A stretch of 64,000 bases of DNA, from the NCBI GenBank assembly GCA_030765045.1, contig CM060961.1, forward strand, positions 34,884,805 through 34,948,804, written 5' to 3'. Made by a program: the position numbers and the translations under genes. Under the pieces are notes generated by a model. It was given only the letters and a program-made list of their open reading frames with translations. It did no database searches and was not told the origin of the DNA. The stretch comes from Tenodera sinensis. Taxonomy: Eukaryota > Arthropoda > Insecta > Mantodea > Mantidae. Each line of letters starts with the position of its first letter. The stretch's first letter is position 1. Below, one piece after another: positions 11,603 through 22,839 of the stretch.

Positions 11603-14600
11603 TTACACAGAAAGGACATCTATGTTAGGGTGAAGCATCAAGAGAAAGTCACGTTTTTTCCTTTTGAGGCGCGTCCTATGTTCTGTTAAAAATCTCTCCA
11701 GGCCACGGACACTAGGAGATGGATCCTGCAACATATAGTGGATATAGCCCATGATAAGCCATATTTGGGCAAAGACGTGTTTTTTCACCTGGATATCTAG
11801 CTGCAGGATTGCCCTGCGAATGGTATTTGGGTTATCTGCCCTGGTAATGCAGCGGATTTTATTTTGTATCCACTGCCAAGTTTCGGGAATGCACGTTGTA
11901 AGACGGTGTTGAAGGGTGTCAAGGTTGTGGCATCGAGAACAATGCGGTGAATTGCAGATGTTGTGGCGATATTGTTTTTCTGCTGTGGGTACTATGGCAT
12001 TGAGCATCTTGTAGGCAGAGGCCTTCCAGTCCGTCGGGATATCAGAGTAGCGAAAAACTCTCCAGATATTCTTCCAAGGAATATTGGGATATTTAACCTC
12101 TATTGTGGGAGTAGAAGGAATACGTAACAGCAGATGACGGTAGAGGATCTTTGTAGTTGGAATTGGATCCCCAGAGACGAAATTCGCAGGTAAAGTGGTA
12201 ATACATTTCACCATCCGGCGATAAATGGCATGGTTCATTAATGTTCCAGTGCTGGAGTGAAGTTGTTTGTTGTCCTTGAATTTTCCCATCTGTAAAGAAG
12301 CTCTAATTAACAGTGCTGAACATTTTTCGGAGACTTTAATGAGTCCTAGGCCTCCATTCATGATGGGACGCCACAGCTGAGATTTTGCCACTTTATATAC
12401 ATGTCCATTCCACAAATAATATGACACTGCCAGCTCGATGCGCTGGGAAATCTCTAACGGGATGGGCAGAATTTGGGCCAAATACCAAATCTTGGATAAT
12501 CCCATGAGGTTAACATACCAAACTCTCTGGAGAATGTTAAGGTTTCTACTCAAGTTGCGCTTTAGGGAGTAACGGATGCGATTGAGTAAAGATGTCCAAT
12601 TTATGTTTACCATTTCTGTGACGTTCGTGGTGATTTGGAGGCCTAGAATAGTGACGTGGTCTTTAATGGGCACATCATCCACCGTTAACGTCCGAGGCCA
12701 GGTCCCAAAAGGTATCAATGAGGACTTCTGATAATTAATCTTCGCGCAAGATGCCTGTTCATGAAACTGTAATATGTGCGGAAGTAGGAAAACTTGATGA
12801 TGGTAGCGGAGTAGCAGAGTCATGTCATCGGCATAAGTCTTTATGGTGAGCAGTCTTGTCGGCACTGTAGGTGAAAATAAGTGTTTCTTCATCAATCGCA
12901 CCAGAGGTTCGGTGCAAACTGTAAACAATAACATTGATAATGGGCAACCTTGTCGTATACCACTCAAAATGGGTATTGGCCTAGTAAAATATCCATTGAT
13001 ATGGATTCTGGAGTATGCAGACTTGTACACTAGTTTAATGGTTTGTAGGATACGATCAGAAATACCCATGTGCTGCAAGACACCAAAAATGTAATTATGG
13101 TCAATATTGTCGAATGCTCTCTCGAGGTCCAATGACAACAAGGCCGCTTCTTCCTCAGGATGTTCCTCGAGATATACCACAGCATCCCTTAATTGTATCA
13201 AATTGTGCGAGATTTTCCTGTCTGGAAGTCCACAAGTTTGTTCCGGTCCAATCAAGGCTGGCAGTACTTTACGCAATCTGTTGGCTAAAATCTTTGTAAA
13301 AATTTTAAAATCAGTATTCAGTAGTGTTATCGGCCTAAAGCTGTTAAAATGGTGTGGTTTTTTACATTTTGGAATTAAAATTACAATTCCTTCATTAAAC
13401 CCTGACAAGTGGTCGTTCATGGCAAAAGTGGCGTTCATCAGTTGTAGCAGACGGTCTTTAATGATCGTCCAAAAGACTTTGTAAAAAGTATAGCTAATAC
13501 CATCTGGTCCTGGTGCAGAATTGTTGCTGGCTTTAAAAATCACGTCCCGAAGTTCATCCATGGTGATAGGTGCGTCCAATTCATCCTTATCAGTAGGATT
13601 CACAGTTTTATTGATAGCCTCATAAAGTACTCTTTTTGAGAAATCAAGAGTAGGATGTTCACCATATTGCTGTCGAAAGTGTTCCTCTGCCCCTCGGAGA
13701 ATTTCAGGCGTTGTGCGTAGGAGAGTAGCATTGGTAGTGGAAATATCACATATGAATTTACGTTGGTGTCGTTTCTTCTCCGAAGCTACATGGTACAAAG
13801 CAGCACGTTCATCATCAGTAATTGAGAGGGCACGAGAACGCACCCGTATACCATCTAAAATGGACTCCTGAATTTTACGAATTTTTAATTTTATCGCAGT
13901 TATCCTGCCACTGACGTCGTTGCCGGTGCTCTGTTGATTAGTTAAATCATGTAACAGGGCGTAATAATAGTGTTGGCTATTAGCTCGTTCGGCAGCCTTA
14001 GCCTTACCAACACATTTGAAGAAGGACTGTATCGCTGGTTTATAAATCAAAAGCCACTGTTGAAGCTCCTGGTAGCAAGACCTGGACGCTCGTACGTTAA
14101 GGCTTTCCCAAGTTTCACGAAACTGTTGTTGTACGTCCTCATAATATAATAGAGCATTATTTAATTTCCAGTAGCTTCTACCAAGGATGGGTAAAGGAGT
14201 GGATGCTGTCATCTTCACAATTACGGCATGATGGTCGCTTATTGCGGCAGGTACAACAAGGACATTCCGGATGTTGGTTCGATGAAGGCCATTAACATAA
14301 ATCCTATCAATTCGTGAAGCGGAGGTAGCACGACAGAAAGTGTAGCGAACTTCATTTCCATGTAGATATTCCCAAGTGTCAGTTAACTGCAATTCCGAAG
14401 ACAGGCGCTGTAGTGCGGGTGACGGATTATAAGTTCCTCGTTGGTCCTTGGCATGTAACACGCAGTTAAAGTCACCACCCAGCAACAAGTAATTATAGCT
14501 GTGACGAAAGAAATATGGCATATCATCTGCAATGAGAGATTCACGGTCTCGTCGTTTATTGGAGCCAGATGGCAAGTACACATTCACCACTAAGATGTCA

Positions 14601-14935
14601 TTGTCTATTACCATAGCTAAAATGCGTCCACTAGGATGTTCCTCATGATGGGTAATTCTCAAAGTCGATCTGTATATTATTGCTGTGCCCCTATTGTCAA
14701 TGCCTACATTGCAAATGTAGTTATACTGAGGACCAAGGAAGTTTAAATTATCGGTGTTCACCTCTTGCAGGAGTAGGATGTCAATATCATGGCTGAAAAT
14801 GAAATTATTGAGAAGTTGTTGTTTAGCAGTACTGCGTATACCATTGACATTTAAGGTGGCATAAATACGGGTATAAGTCATGCAAATTAAGTAGATGAGG
14901 TAGAATAGGAACAGCCAAGAAGAAACATCAGGCAT
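11603..14935 (-). CDS. LINE ORF2 endonuclease-reverse transcriptase
   Basis: A 1,110-residue polyprotein. The N-terminal apurinic-like endonuclease has LNVNGIRS, LLLQEVN near residue 55, GGDFNCV near 154, SRIDRIYV and SDHHAV near 231, so the catalytic set looks complete. The RT domain follows: NNSAPGPDGIS, FRPITLLN, LSLDLERAFDNIDH, GIRQGCPLS and YADD near residue 700. A C-terminal zinc-binding zf-RVT-like segment, CNSPHCSRC followed by LQHRLTTC, lies near residue 1000. No RNase H domain is evident, as expected for L1/Tx1 elements. The full uninterrupted frame suggests a young insertion. Translation probably depends on re-initiation from ORF1 at TAATG. Confidence 0.9.
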   Translation of the reverse strand: MPDVSSWLFLFYLIYLICMTYTRIYATLNVNGIRSTAKQQLLNNFIFSHDIDILLLQEVNTDNLNFLGPQYNYICNVGIDNRGTAIIYRSTLRITHHEEHPSGRILAMVIDNDILVVNVYLPSGSNKRRDRESLIADDMPYFFRHSYNYLLLGGDFNCVLHAKDQRGTYNPSPALQRLSSELQLTDTWEYLHGNEVRYTFCRATSASRIDRIYVNGLHRTNIRNVLVVPAAISDHHAVIVKMTASTPLPILGRSYWKLNNALLYYEDVQQQFRETWESLNVRASRSCYQELQQWLLIYKPAIQSFFKCVGKAKAAERANSQHYYYALLHDLTNQQSTGNDVSGRITAIKLKIRKIQESILDGIRVRSRALSITDDERAALYHVASEKKRHQRKFICDISTTNATLLRTTPEILRGAEEHFRQQYGEHPTLDFSKRVLYEAINKTVNPTDKDELDAPITMDELRDVIFKASNNSAPGPDGISYTFYKVFWTIIKDRLLQLMNATFAMNDHLSGFNEGIVILIPKCKKPHHFNSFRPITLLNTDFKIFTKILANRLRKVLPALIGPEQTCGLPDRKISHNLIQLRDAVVYLEEHPEEEAALLSLDLERAFDNIDHNYIFGVLQHMGISDRILQTIKLVYKSAYSRIHINGYFTRPIPILSGIRQGCPLSMLLFTVCTEPLVRLMKKHLFSPTVPTRLLTIKTYADDMTLLLRYHHQVFLLPHILQFHEQASCAKINYQKSSLIPFGTWPRTLTVDDVPIKDHVTILGLQITTNVTEMVNINWTSLLNRIRYSLKRNLSRNLNILQRVWYVNLMGLSKIWYLAQILPIPLEISQRIELAVSYYLWNGHVYKVAKSQLWRPIMNGGLGLIKVSEKCSALLIRASLQMGKFKDNKQLHSSTGTLMNHAIYRRMVKCITTLPANFVSGDPIPTTKILYRHLLLRIPSTPTIEVKYPNIPWKNIWRVFRYSDIPTDWKASAYKMLNAIVPTAEKQYRHNICNSPHCSRCHNLDTLQHRLTTCIPETWQWIQNKIRCITRADNPNTIRRAILQLDIQVKKHVFAQIWLIMGYIHYMLQDPSPSVRGLERFLTEHRTRLKRKKRDFLLMLHPNIDVLSV

Positions 14936-14937
14936 TA
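14933..14937 (-). promoter_or_regulatory. TAATG stop/start overlap coupling ORF1 and ORF2
   Basis: The ORF1 stop TAA (14937-14935) shares its last A with the ORF2 ATG (14935-14933). The same UAAUG arrangement is known to support termination-reinitiation of ORF2 in SART1-type insect LINEs. Here the mechanism is inferred from the sequence. Confidence 0.7.
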
Positions 14938-16041
14938 TGATAGCGGTGTGTGAGTACCCGGGTCATTTTCGAATGATTCTTCAGTTTTCTCTTTCTTTCG
15001 GTTACCCTTGCTACTCTCCGTACGTCTCTTTTTCACGCGTGGGTCGCGGCTTCTACTATTATTGGAAATTGTGGGCACTACTTCCATATCTGTCGTTATT
15101 GGAGCGAATGCACATGTTTCTGAAGTTATATTTGAAGTTTCTGGTGTCACCTCGGAGGGTTCCTCTGCCATTGGAATAGTGGTAAAGTTCGTTATCGGGG
15201 CATCACTTTGTGCATCATCATCATCCATTAGTAAATTTTCCGCCTGTTCAGGATTGATTACAGTTTCCCTCTGTGTTTCGACCACGGTATCTTTTCCTGA
15301 AAACTGAGCTGCAGTTACTTGTTCTTTATCAGTAGTCGTCATTTCTGCCGAGGTCATAGCTGTGTCTTGTGGCAAATCCACCGGTACCCGTCTAATGGGG
15401 AAGTCTCCCTGCACTAGTTTAGACCATGTGGGCGGGTCTGTTAGACGTGGTGTCTGCGTGATTACCCTCCGTCTGGGACAGTTGTTTCGTAAATGTCCTG
15501 TTTCACTACACACCGCACATGTAATTGGTTGACCTTCATAGCTTATAAAGCTTTTATATCCGGCAATATCTATATATGAGGGAATATGCTTTTTTAAATC
15601 TATCTTTGCAGTGCGTACTCCGTTACTGATTTTGTATCGAAGCGTGGGCCCCCAAGTATCCATTGATAGTGCTAGTACTGTGCCGTAGTTTCCTAGATGT
15701 TGTCGTACAATTTCTTGGTTTAAATCTTTGGGTAAGTGGTATAATTTCACAATACGAAACCCTAGACCTGCCGTTGTTATTGTTACTTTACTTCTTTGTC
15801 CATTACTATAGGTAAAAATTGACTCACCGTTTGTGTCCTCTATGGCCCTTTTTACTCGCAGCGCTTCCTTACACTGGATGTATATTTGCCGGGAGTAGTT
15901 ATTGATCTGTATCATTTCCAGCTCCTCTTCCTCAAATCGGAATATATCGTGAATCCATTCATGTAGTTCGTATGGAGACGGTTTCGGCACATCACGATCC
16001 ACAAACGTTAGTACTAATGTGTTCTTTCGTTCTATATACAT
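14935..16041 (-). CDS. LINE ORF1 protein with CCHC zinc knuckle
   Basis: A 368-residue RNA-binding, gag-like protein that would coat element RNA in the retrotransposition particle. The N-terminal ~130 residues (MYIERKNTLVLTFVD onward) look like an RRM-type fold with alternating strands. A CAVCSETGHLRNNC knuckle (CX2CX4HX4C) lies near residue 175 and is followed by basic RRR. The C-terminal half is acidic, S/T-rich and probably disordered, ending in a basic KKRRTESSKGNRKKEK segment. The start is the first ATG after the leader. Its TAA overlaps the ORF2 ATG by one base. No stops or frameshifts are seen, unlike almost every other transposon gene in the window. Confidence 0.85.
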   Translation of the reverse strand: MYIERKNTLVLTFVDRDVPKPSPYELHEWIHDIFRFEEEELEMIQINNYSRQIYIQCKEALRVKRAIEDTNGESIFTYSNGQRSKVTITTAGLGFRIVKLYHLPKDLNQEIVRQHLGNYGTVLALSMDTWGPTLRYKISNGVRTAKIDLKKHIPSYIDIAGYKSFISYEGQPITCAVCSETGHLRNNCPRRRVITQTPRLTDPPTWSKLVQGDFPIRRVPVDLPQDTAMTSAEMTTTDKEQVTAAQFSGKDTVVETQRETVINPEQAENLLMDDDDAQSDAPITNFTTIPMAEEPSEVTPETSNITSETCAFAPITTDMEVVPTISNNSRSRDPRVKKRRTESSKGNRKKEKTEESFENDPGTHTPLS

Positions 16042-16328
16042 TTTTACGTTACTAGAAAATCACACTTAATTAACACACAAAAATGTGTAATGAAAACCAG
16101 CGAGTTATAGCTGGTGCAAAGTCACGTAAGTTGAAGGTCGAACCAAGCGAACAAGCTCTCGCCAAAAACAACCTCTCCTTACACACGCTACTGCGCGACT
16201 CTGTTTGACTCGTGACCTCGCTGTCTACCTTAGACACCGCTGGGTTGTTGTCACCTAAAATGAGTGTGTTGTCGAAACCTTTAACTTCCTGATGTATCAG
16301 CTTAAGTGATATTTTAACCTGTTTGGTC
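16042..16328 (-). promoter_or_regulatory. LINE 5' leader
   Basis: About 290 nt between the putative 5' end (GGACCAAACAGG on the - strand) and the ORF1 ATG. It would be expected to hold an internal promoter, but no TATA box is visible. Confidence 0.45.

Positions 16329-16329
<1 letters not shown>

Positions 16330-16371
<42 letters not shown>
16330..16371 (+). repeat. Poly(A) tract at the LINE 5' border
   Basis: About 42 consecutive A on the + strand (poly T in LINE orientation), followed by an A-rich stretch. Either a homopolymer target or the tail of another element. Confidence 0.9.
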
Positions 16372-16376
<5 letters not shown>

Positions 16377-17094
16377 AATAAATAAAAAAATAAAGAAAGA
16401 AAAGAAAACCATTTTTGTATTTCTATTGCAAAAAATGCACCTTACCTTAAGGAATATATCTGTGAAGGTTTAGTCCCCCAGGGAGGGGGTAATCCTTATT
16501 TTTAAATGGGCATGGTCGCACCTTCCATTTCAACTTAAAACTCATTTTTCTCGGAAACGACCTTTTTCTTACTTTCTCGTATTCAAAATCAATCTTTTCC
16601 CACAAAATCTAGCTAGAGATCTTAAATTTTTTCCAGTATAGTTCATAATGTGGGTAATAAAACGCCCCTTTCTAATTTTGATATTGCTTATACTCTTCTT
16701 TAAAAAATAATTAAGGTATTAATGAAGTGATTTTTATGACATTTTTGCACCTTGCGGTAATGTTTTTTAAAGAAAAACTATTCGCTATATCAAAATTGAT
16801 CAACTGTGTTGTTGAACATCTGTTAAAGGAGACAGAGTTTAATTATACCCAATAAAATTGATATAAATTAATATATCAGGAATGTGATTAGATATTGAAA
16901 TGAAATTTGGTACATAGATTTCGTTAGTTGCTAGTAATGCCTGTGTAGAAAAGTAAATGTTTAGTTTTAATCCTTTAGAAAATCACCTTTTTCACTTTGG
17001 TGTTCCCTTAAGAGGTTGTTTAGAACCTCGTCGACATTCTGCGATTTATAACGAACAAACTAAGACAAAGTTACCGTGTGATGTGTAAACTGAT
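16372..17094. other. Unassigned intron sequence
   Basis: AT-rich. It may include the 5' part of the mariner-type element at 17.1 kb, but no terminal repeat was identified. Confidence 0.35.
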
Positions 17095-17530
17095 GTGACT
17101 CAAATTACATTCTGCTGGCGTTGCTACACCAAAATGGAGGCAAGATTATCGTTTGAACAACGGAAATCTATTTTGAAGCAGTATTGGAAAACCGAGAAGG
17201 TGAATTTACCTGGAATTTATGTTTGCTTAGTGTTGTCATCTAGGGACCTAATTGGACCATTCTTTTTTGGTGGAACAGTAACTGGCCAAGCATACCTGAA
17301 CATGCTGCGCACATCCGTCTGACCTGTAATTCGTACGCTATGGAAATGAGGAATTTTACTTCCAACAGGATGGTGCACCACCACATTACCACAACGATGT
17401 GCGTGCGTACCATGATGGCAGTCTTCCAAGGCACTGGTTAGGACAAAGAGGTTCGATCGAGTTTCCATCGCGTTCTCCGGTCTAAATCCGCTGTACTTCT
17501 ACCTATGGGGAACTCTTACCCCATAACTGG
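17095..17530 (+). pseudogene. Internally deleted mariner/IS630-type transposase
   Basis: An N-terminal helix-turn-helix start, MEARLSFEQRKSILKQYW (from 17133), of the DUF4817 type runs directly into the catalytic core GPFFFGGTVTGQAYLNML. Further downstream, FYFQQDGAPPHY-like and SPDLNPLYFYLWGTL-like wording is spread over several frames. Most of the DNA-binding domain is deleted and stops and frameshifts follow. It belongs to the DDE_3 group of mariner-like transposases and cannot make an active enzyme. Confidence 0.75.
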
Positions 17531-17817
17531 TACACCTGGATCCTAGAGACCCGGTGGAAATTTGTTTTTATGTGCCACAATATGTGTGGGAGCACTGTCG
17601 TGCCCCTTTTGGTATTCTACTAGCTTTCTGTTGACTATCAGCCCACGGCATTGTTGCAGGTGTGTCTACGGTAGTTTTGCTTCTATAAAGGCGATTCGGT
17701 CCTAATGACCCTGCTGTATTTTTAGTGAATTTTTTCCCCCTTAACATCACTTCATTATTTTGGATTTTCTCCACCAGAAAATAGAAAAATGAGTGGGGAA
17801 AAGATTACTGATATTCC
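17531..17817. other. Unassigned sequence next to the mariner-type relic
   Basis: No motif seen. It may contain the decayed 3' end of that element. Confidence 0.3.
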
Positions 17818-19090
17818 AACTATTGGATCTGAGACAGGATATTGTAAGACCGCAAAAGAAAATCATTTATGTGAATATTTGTTGAGAGAGTAATTTGTTT
17901 TTGGTGTTGATACGAGTTAGTTAAGTAACGAAAACGTGTTGCTATTGTTCATTGTTACAAAAAAATTAAGTTTGTTTAAAGACGTCATAAATATTTCCAT
18001 ATTTAAATTTAATATGGTGCAGTTTTTATCGAAGCGTTGTTTCACGTTTGAGCGATGAGGCTCTTATTTCTCTCAGGGCGTGGTAACGGATGGAATGAAA
18101 AATCACACGATGTTTCTTCACCACAATGTATTATTTTATTAACACTTTTTCTCTGTATTACATTTAAATAAATCCTCTTAGCACCGTTTTAAATTATTTA
18201 AGTCTTTCCACTTTTTTAAGAAGTGGAACAAAAGCTTGATGAAAGTCTGGTAAACGTTCTACAATGTTCACACACTACCAAAATACGTCCTATCACCTTG
18301 GACACGTAGACGCTAGTGAAAAAAAATTCAGCGTCACCTCACGTGATACTACCTTTCTCATATACATCCGCGTATGCGTTCATCAAATAGTTCCTTCTTG
18401 TTAGGGAAGTGATCCCTAACCATTCTCCCTTTGCTATCAAGACTGAACACATATAATTCTAATATTTATACATATATATTAAAATTAAATATGGAAATAT
18501 TTATGACGTCTTTAAACAAACTTAGTTGTTCGTAACAATGAACATTAGTAACACGTTTTCGTCATTTAACCATCTCATACCAACATCAAAAAAACAAATT
18601 ACACTCTTAACAAATATTCACATAAACGATTTTCTTTTGGGGTCTTCTAATATTCTGTCTCAAATATATATGTATAAATAAAAGAATTATATGTGTTCAA
18701 TATTGAAAGCGAAGGGAGAATAGCTAAAGATCGCTTCCCTAACAATACAGGAACTATTTGAGGAACGCATACACGGATGTATACAAAAGAAAGGTAACAT
18801 CATGTGGCGCTGAAATCGTTAATAGCGTCTGTGTGCTTGATATGAGAAGACATGTTTTTATAGTGCTCTTGGATGTGAGTAGAAAGTTGATTAAACTTTC
18901 ATGAAGCTTTTGTTCTAAAGTTGTTAAAAAACTGGAAAGACTATCAATATAATATAAATTGGTGCGACGAAAGTGTAAAGACGAGAAAGAGTGTTAATAA
19001 AGCAATATATTATAGTGAAATAAACATGGAGTGTTTGTTCATTCCATCTAGTACCACGACCTGGGGTAGAAAAAGAATCTCATAGCTCAG
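17818..19090. repeat. Nested pair of family B repeats
   Basis: 18040-18665 is a + copy: block B (from gcgtggtaacggatggaatg) followed by block A (to ttctgtctcaaatat). 17818-18005 is the reverse complement of block A and 18690-19080 is the reverse complement of block B. The arrangement is explained by a - copy split by insertion of the + copy. A third copy in simple order lies at 29625-30115. There is no coding capacity. Arms of about 180 and 390 bases make the locus foldable. Confidence 0.75.
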
Positions 19091-21239
19091 CGCATACAAA
19101 GCAACTTCTTATAAAAACAGGACGAGATCAAAGGGGTGTGCCCATCCAAGGACAGGAAAGCTACACAAGCGTGTGCCAGATGTCGAACACCACCTTTCGG
19201 TTTGGAATGTTCCAGAGGTTTGTATCCAAAACGTTTTAGATAAGTAAAAAGACCGTGTTAGACTGATGACACTAAGCAATCGAAATATAAGATTCTGTCT
19301 AAATTGCTGCTATTTTCATATATGAGGTAACTATGTCATTCAGCTGAAAATATAATTGAATCCCCCATAAGTTACTCCTGCAGAAATGTTATGTTCACAT
19401 TGAACCTTTTGGGGGAACAGCCTATTTTAAGTAAATATGCAAAGTTTCATTTGTGTAGGGAAATATTCGTAGCAGATGAGCGGACTTTTGTATGTCCACG
19501 TTTTTCAGACTGTGTTCTTATGTATCTACCTCACTGTGCTGTTGTATAACTTTTGTAAGGGATGATCAGCAGCATCGAATACATTTTAAATCTGTAGTAA
19601 TACGTTCTTACTAATTTTTTTTTATATTTACATCCCACCTAATAGCTTTCTTTCCTACCAAAAGAACCTCATAATTGATATGCGTCCTGAGGAACCGGGA
19701 GTTCCTAACGTGTTACAATTTTTAGATGTACCAGTTAGGGTTTAAAGATGTTATACCGTAGAAAACCAGTCACACTGACAGCACTTGAGGAAGAAATTGA
19801 AAAGGCATGTGCTGCAAGCACTGACAATACTTTCGCAAACGTTACCCGATCAGTAGTTGAACGTACTCACAAGTGTATTGATGCCAATGGTGGGCATTTT
19901 GAACAGTTACTGTAACTGTAAAAGTCTGATGGTTAGTGCTCATCATTTTCTGTTTGTGTCAGTTATGTTAACAGTTTTTGCTTTGCTGAAGTGTGCATAC
20001 ATTTTTTGGCACCCGCTGTATTTTGTTTTTTATTCTTTCCATTTCTGTTTTTAGTAACAGCCATATCAAATTGAAACAACCATGTATTAAACAAGCAATA
20101 TGACGAAAAGCCTGTGTCAGTAGCTTTAGAATCATAATATGACAGTAAATTAGTTTGAATTTGTAATATGACACTTTTGGGAGAACCGAAAAAAGAAGGA
20201 CGCGCTGAAATGGAGGCTACTCATGGATGGATTATGAATGCTGAATCGCGGCACCCTAATGAGTCCAGCGGTAAATGTTTGTGGAGAACAGCCCGTAGTA
20301 ATAACTGACTACTTAGCAATCCATGTTGGTCACCATTCACGAGTCCCTTTACGAGTATTTAATGAAAACTGACTTGTAACTGCTCACTTGCTGCTAATCA
20401 CACGCTCGTTATGAATAGACACTGAAGATTGACAGGCTTAATGAGAACTCCAAAGAGAACTGTTTACTAAGAAATGAGCCTCGCGTCAGAGCGGCTATAA
20501 TCCGGCACTGAATGAATATCCTTTCACTTTCTTCTCCGGCCAAATATCGTGCGTTTCTTCTCAGAGCGCAAACCAGGATTCGTATTAACGGGGGGACGGG
20601 GGGATTTATCCCTCTCATTGAATAACTTCCCCGACTCATCAAAGAATTCCTTTCCTGCCAGGGAAGTATATATTTTTTTTATTTTTACTCTATTTAGTAT
20701 TACTGCACATTGATGCGAGTGAGCAAAAGTAAACCCAACAATAAACAATTCTCATTGCGTTGGCATTCAGGATCACAATTCTAGCAATGACACTGTGGCT
20801 TGCAGTAGTTCAGTTTCTTGTAGCTTACTACTCTATTGTTCGTCGTCATGAACAAATTTGTGACCAGAAAGCGAAAATTTACAGACAGTGATGTATTCCA
20901 GTAAGAATCTCAGGACTTCAACTTAATGAAATGCATTGGAAATGACATGTGTTGCCGAAAATAGTGAGAGTAAGTGCTTTACAGTAATCGGAGAATGTGT
21001 AGACAAAACTAGATTGGAAAAATGAAAACAAATCGTCCCTGAATGCCATCAAACAGTTTTGGGAGAGTTATCATATGTCTGTTTTGCTCAGAAAGGCAAA
21101 AGCGTGGTGCTGTTAAAGGCATTAAAATGAATATTGCTGCTGCTCCTGCCTCCGCTGCTGTTCCCACGTTTTACGTATACAACCACCAATACTTCTGGTA
21201 TTGCTATTAATTAAAATAAACTTAACTCCCACTTAACTT
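19091..21239. other. Unassigned intron sequence
   Basis: About 2.1 kb without a supportable gene, RNA gene or repeat copy. Short open frames here have no motif. Confidence 0.45.
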
Positions 21240-21330
21240 AAATCACAGGCTGCCTCTGTGCTAATCTTGAAGTCCAGAAGTCCCGGGTTTGATTCCTACC
21301 TGGAGGGCGGTAATGTTTCTTCAGGACTAT
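21240..21330 (+). repeat. Weak tRNA-like SINE head
   Basis: gggtttgattcctacc resembles a Pol III B box and follows gctaatcttgaagtccag by a tRNA-like distance. There is no clear A box consensus, tail or duplication. Confidence 0.25.
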
Positions 21331-21719
21331 TCCCCATTCCCCTAGAGTCCCCCGATGTCCAACCTCGTCTCTTTGGAGACGCTTGCGTAATTGCAACCAC
21401 CTCTTAAAATATTTCACTATTGCTTAAAGCTTACCGTACCCCCATATTCCCCTTGCACCGACTCTCTCTGTATAATTAATGTCCTATCCAGACATCGTTA
21501 TTCTATAAGCCCAAATTTAAAAATGTTCGTCTACTCGGAAAAATACTACAGTAGGTTTACTTCAAAACATGACCGGTAGGCACCCGGCCGTCTGCCAGTT
21601 ATGTACTATACGACTTGGCTGGCAGTTGCAGCCCGGCTCACGATCATACATCCGTGAACCTCAAATCAAATCTCAAACCACATTAAAAATTACCACAGTA
21701 AAGATAAAACATGGCTTAT

Positions 21720-22150
21720 CAGGGAGATGTTAGAAATGCTGTCCATCTGCAGCAATACATCTGCGGATCTTCTGAGGGATTTTCCGTTTAGACGCATTCA
21801 TTCAGCTTCCGAAATAGCGTTAATTTATGTTTGATATTTTGTCTTAATGTTGTCTTGTACAAGAGATTTTCGAGGTGACCGTTCTAACCTTTCTTTGATT
21901 TAGTCTAAATTTTGCTCCGAAATCACACGTTGTTTTGCCTTTCTTTTCCCATCACGAATTGATCTCACCTCCCTGAATTTACCGACAAAGGAACGGTGTC
22001 TACACTCGGAATATGCACGCCATGAAATTCAGTTTCAAGTTGTCTTACAATTTTCCTACAAGATGGTGTAAGCACACACGTATCATACATAAACACTCTT
22101 TGTTGTGCTGTATACTGCGATCGATTAATTTTGACAACACTTCAACAAAA
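21720..22150 (-). pseudogene. mariner-type transposase N-terminal relic
   Basis: Read on the - strand, QQRVFMYDTCVLTPSCRKIVRQLETEF and then VHIPSVDTVPLSVN resemble the DNA-binding N-terminus of mariner-like transposases (VEQRVFMY, then a second helix-turn-helix). Stops break the frame, and the catalytic domain is not seen. Confidence 0.5.
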
Positions 22151-22839
22151 CTAAACACAACTAAACACTGCTAACTGCACTAGAACAGTACAGAACACTT
22201 GTCTAACAGAAGTAAGACTGGCACGTGTGACGATCAGTATGCGCGCGCAGTGAGATGAAGTGAACGTCGCCAAGAGAAGCGACAAGCGACATATGCTTAT
22301 ATGTTTTTATAATTTCAGAAAGAGAAAAAGCTGTATTACCTGACACAAATGTAACGCTTCTACAACATTGAATTGTAAACAGAAACACGTACAAACGAAT
22401 ACATTGCAATCTGTATGTAAAAGATGCATGAAAATTAATCATACATACATATATAAAAAACTAACAAGTTAAACATGACAAAAATGATTAAATTTCGGAG
22501 TGTGGCTGTCAGATCCCAACATGTAATCGAAGGTTTTGTGACGCTCTCTGACGCAGATAGCGTGATACAGGCTTGACCATGTCTGCAATTCACCCCTGTT
22601 GGTTGCATTAGCCTTAATACCCTAATACTCTTGACAGTTGGTGTATATCACCGTACTATCTGATGTGTCTAATTTGCAAGTGTTCCAAATGTTCAATTAT
22701 CTGCACAATACCCACTTTCGCAAATCCTCCGCCTCAAATAAAATTCCATATACGTCCGTCATATGTTTAATGTGTGCACGTGTGTGTAGGGAGTTTTGAA
22801 TATAGAATCTTGGTTTTCGCTCCAACAGACGTTACGTTG
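22151..22839. other. Unassigned intron sequence
   Basis: No supported feature. Confidence 0.4.

Larger units (their letters stand above)
11132..16328 (-). mobile_element. Near-complete Tx1/L1-like non-LTR retrotransposon
   Basis: On the - strand the order is a ~290-nt leader, ORF1 (16041-14935), ORF2 (14935-11603), a 3' region with tandem repeats, and an A tail seen as T(~23) at 11132-11155. Both ORFs are intact. The RT-domain wording (FRPITLLN, ILANRL, GIRQGCPLS, YADD) fits the L1/Tx1 group. It lies antisense inside host intron 2. On the + strand the 5' border meets A(~42) at 16330-16371, and I see no simple target-site duplication. Length is about 5.2 kb. Confidence 0.85.

Noticed and set aside
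13107..13484. A 125-codon + strand open frame
   Set aside because: Antisense to the RT domain of the intact LINE ORF2; no independent motif.
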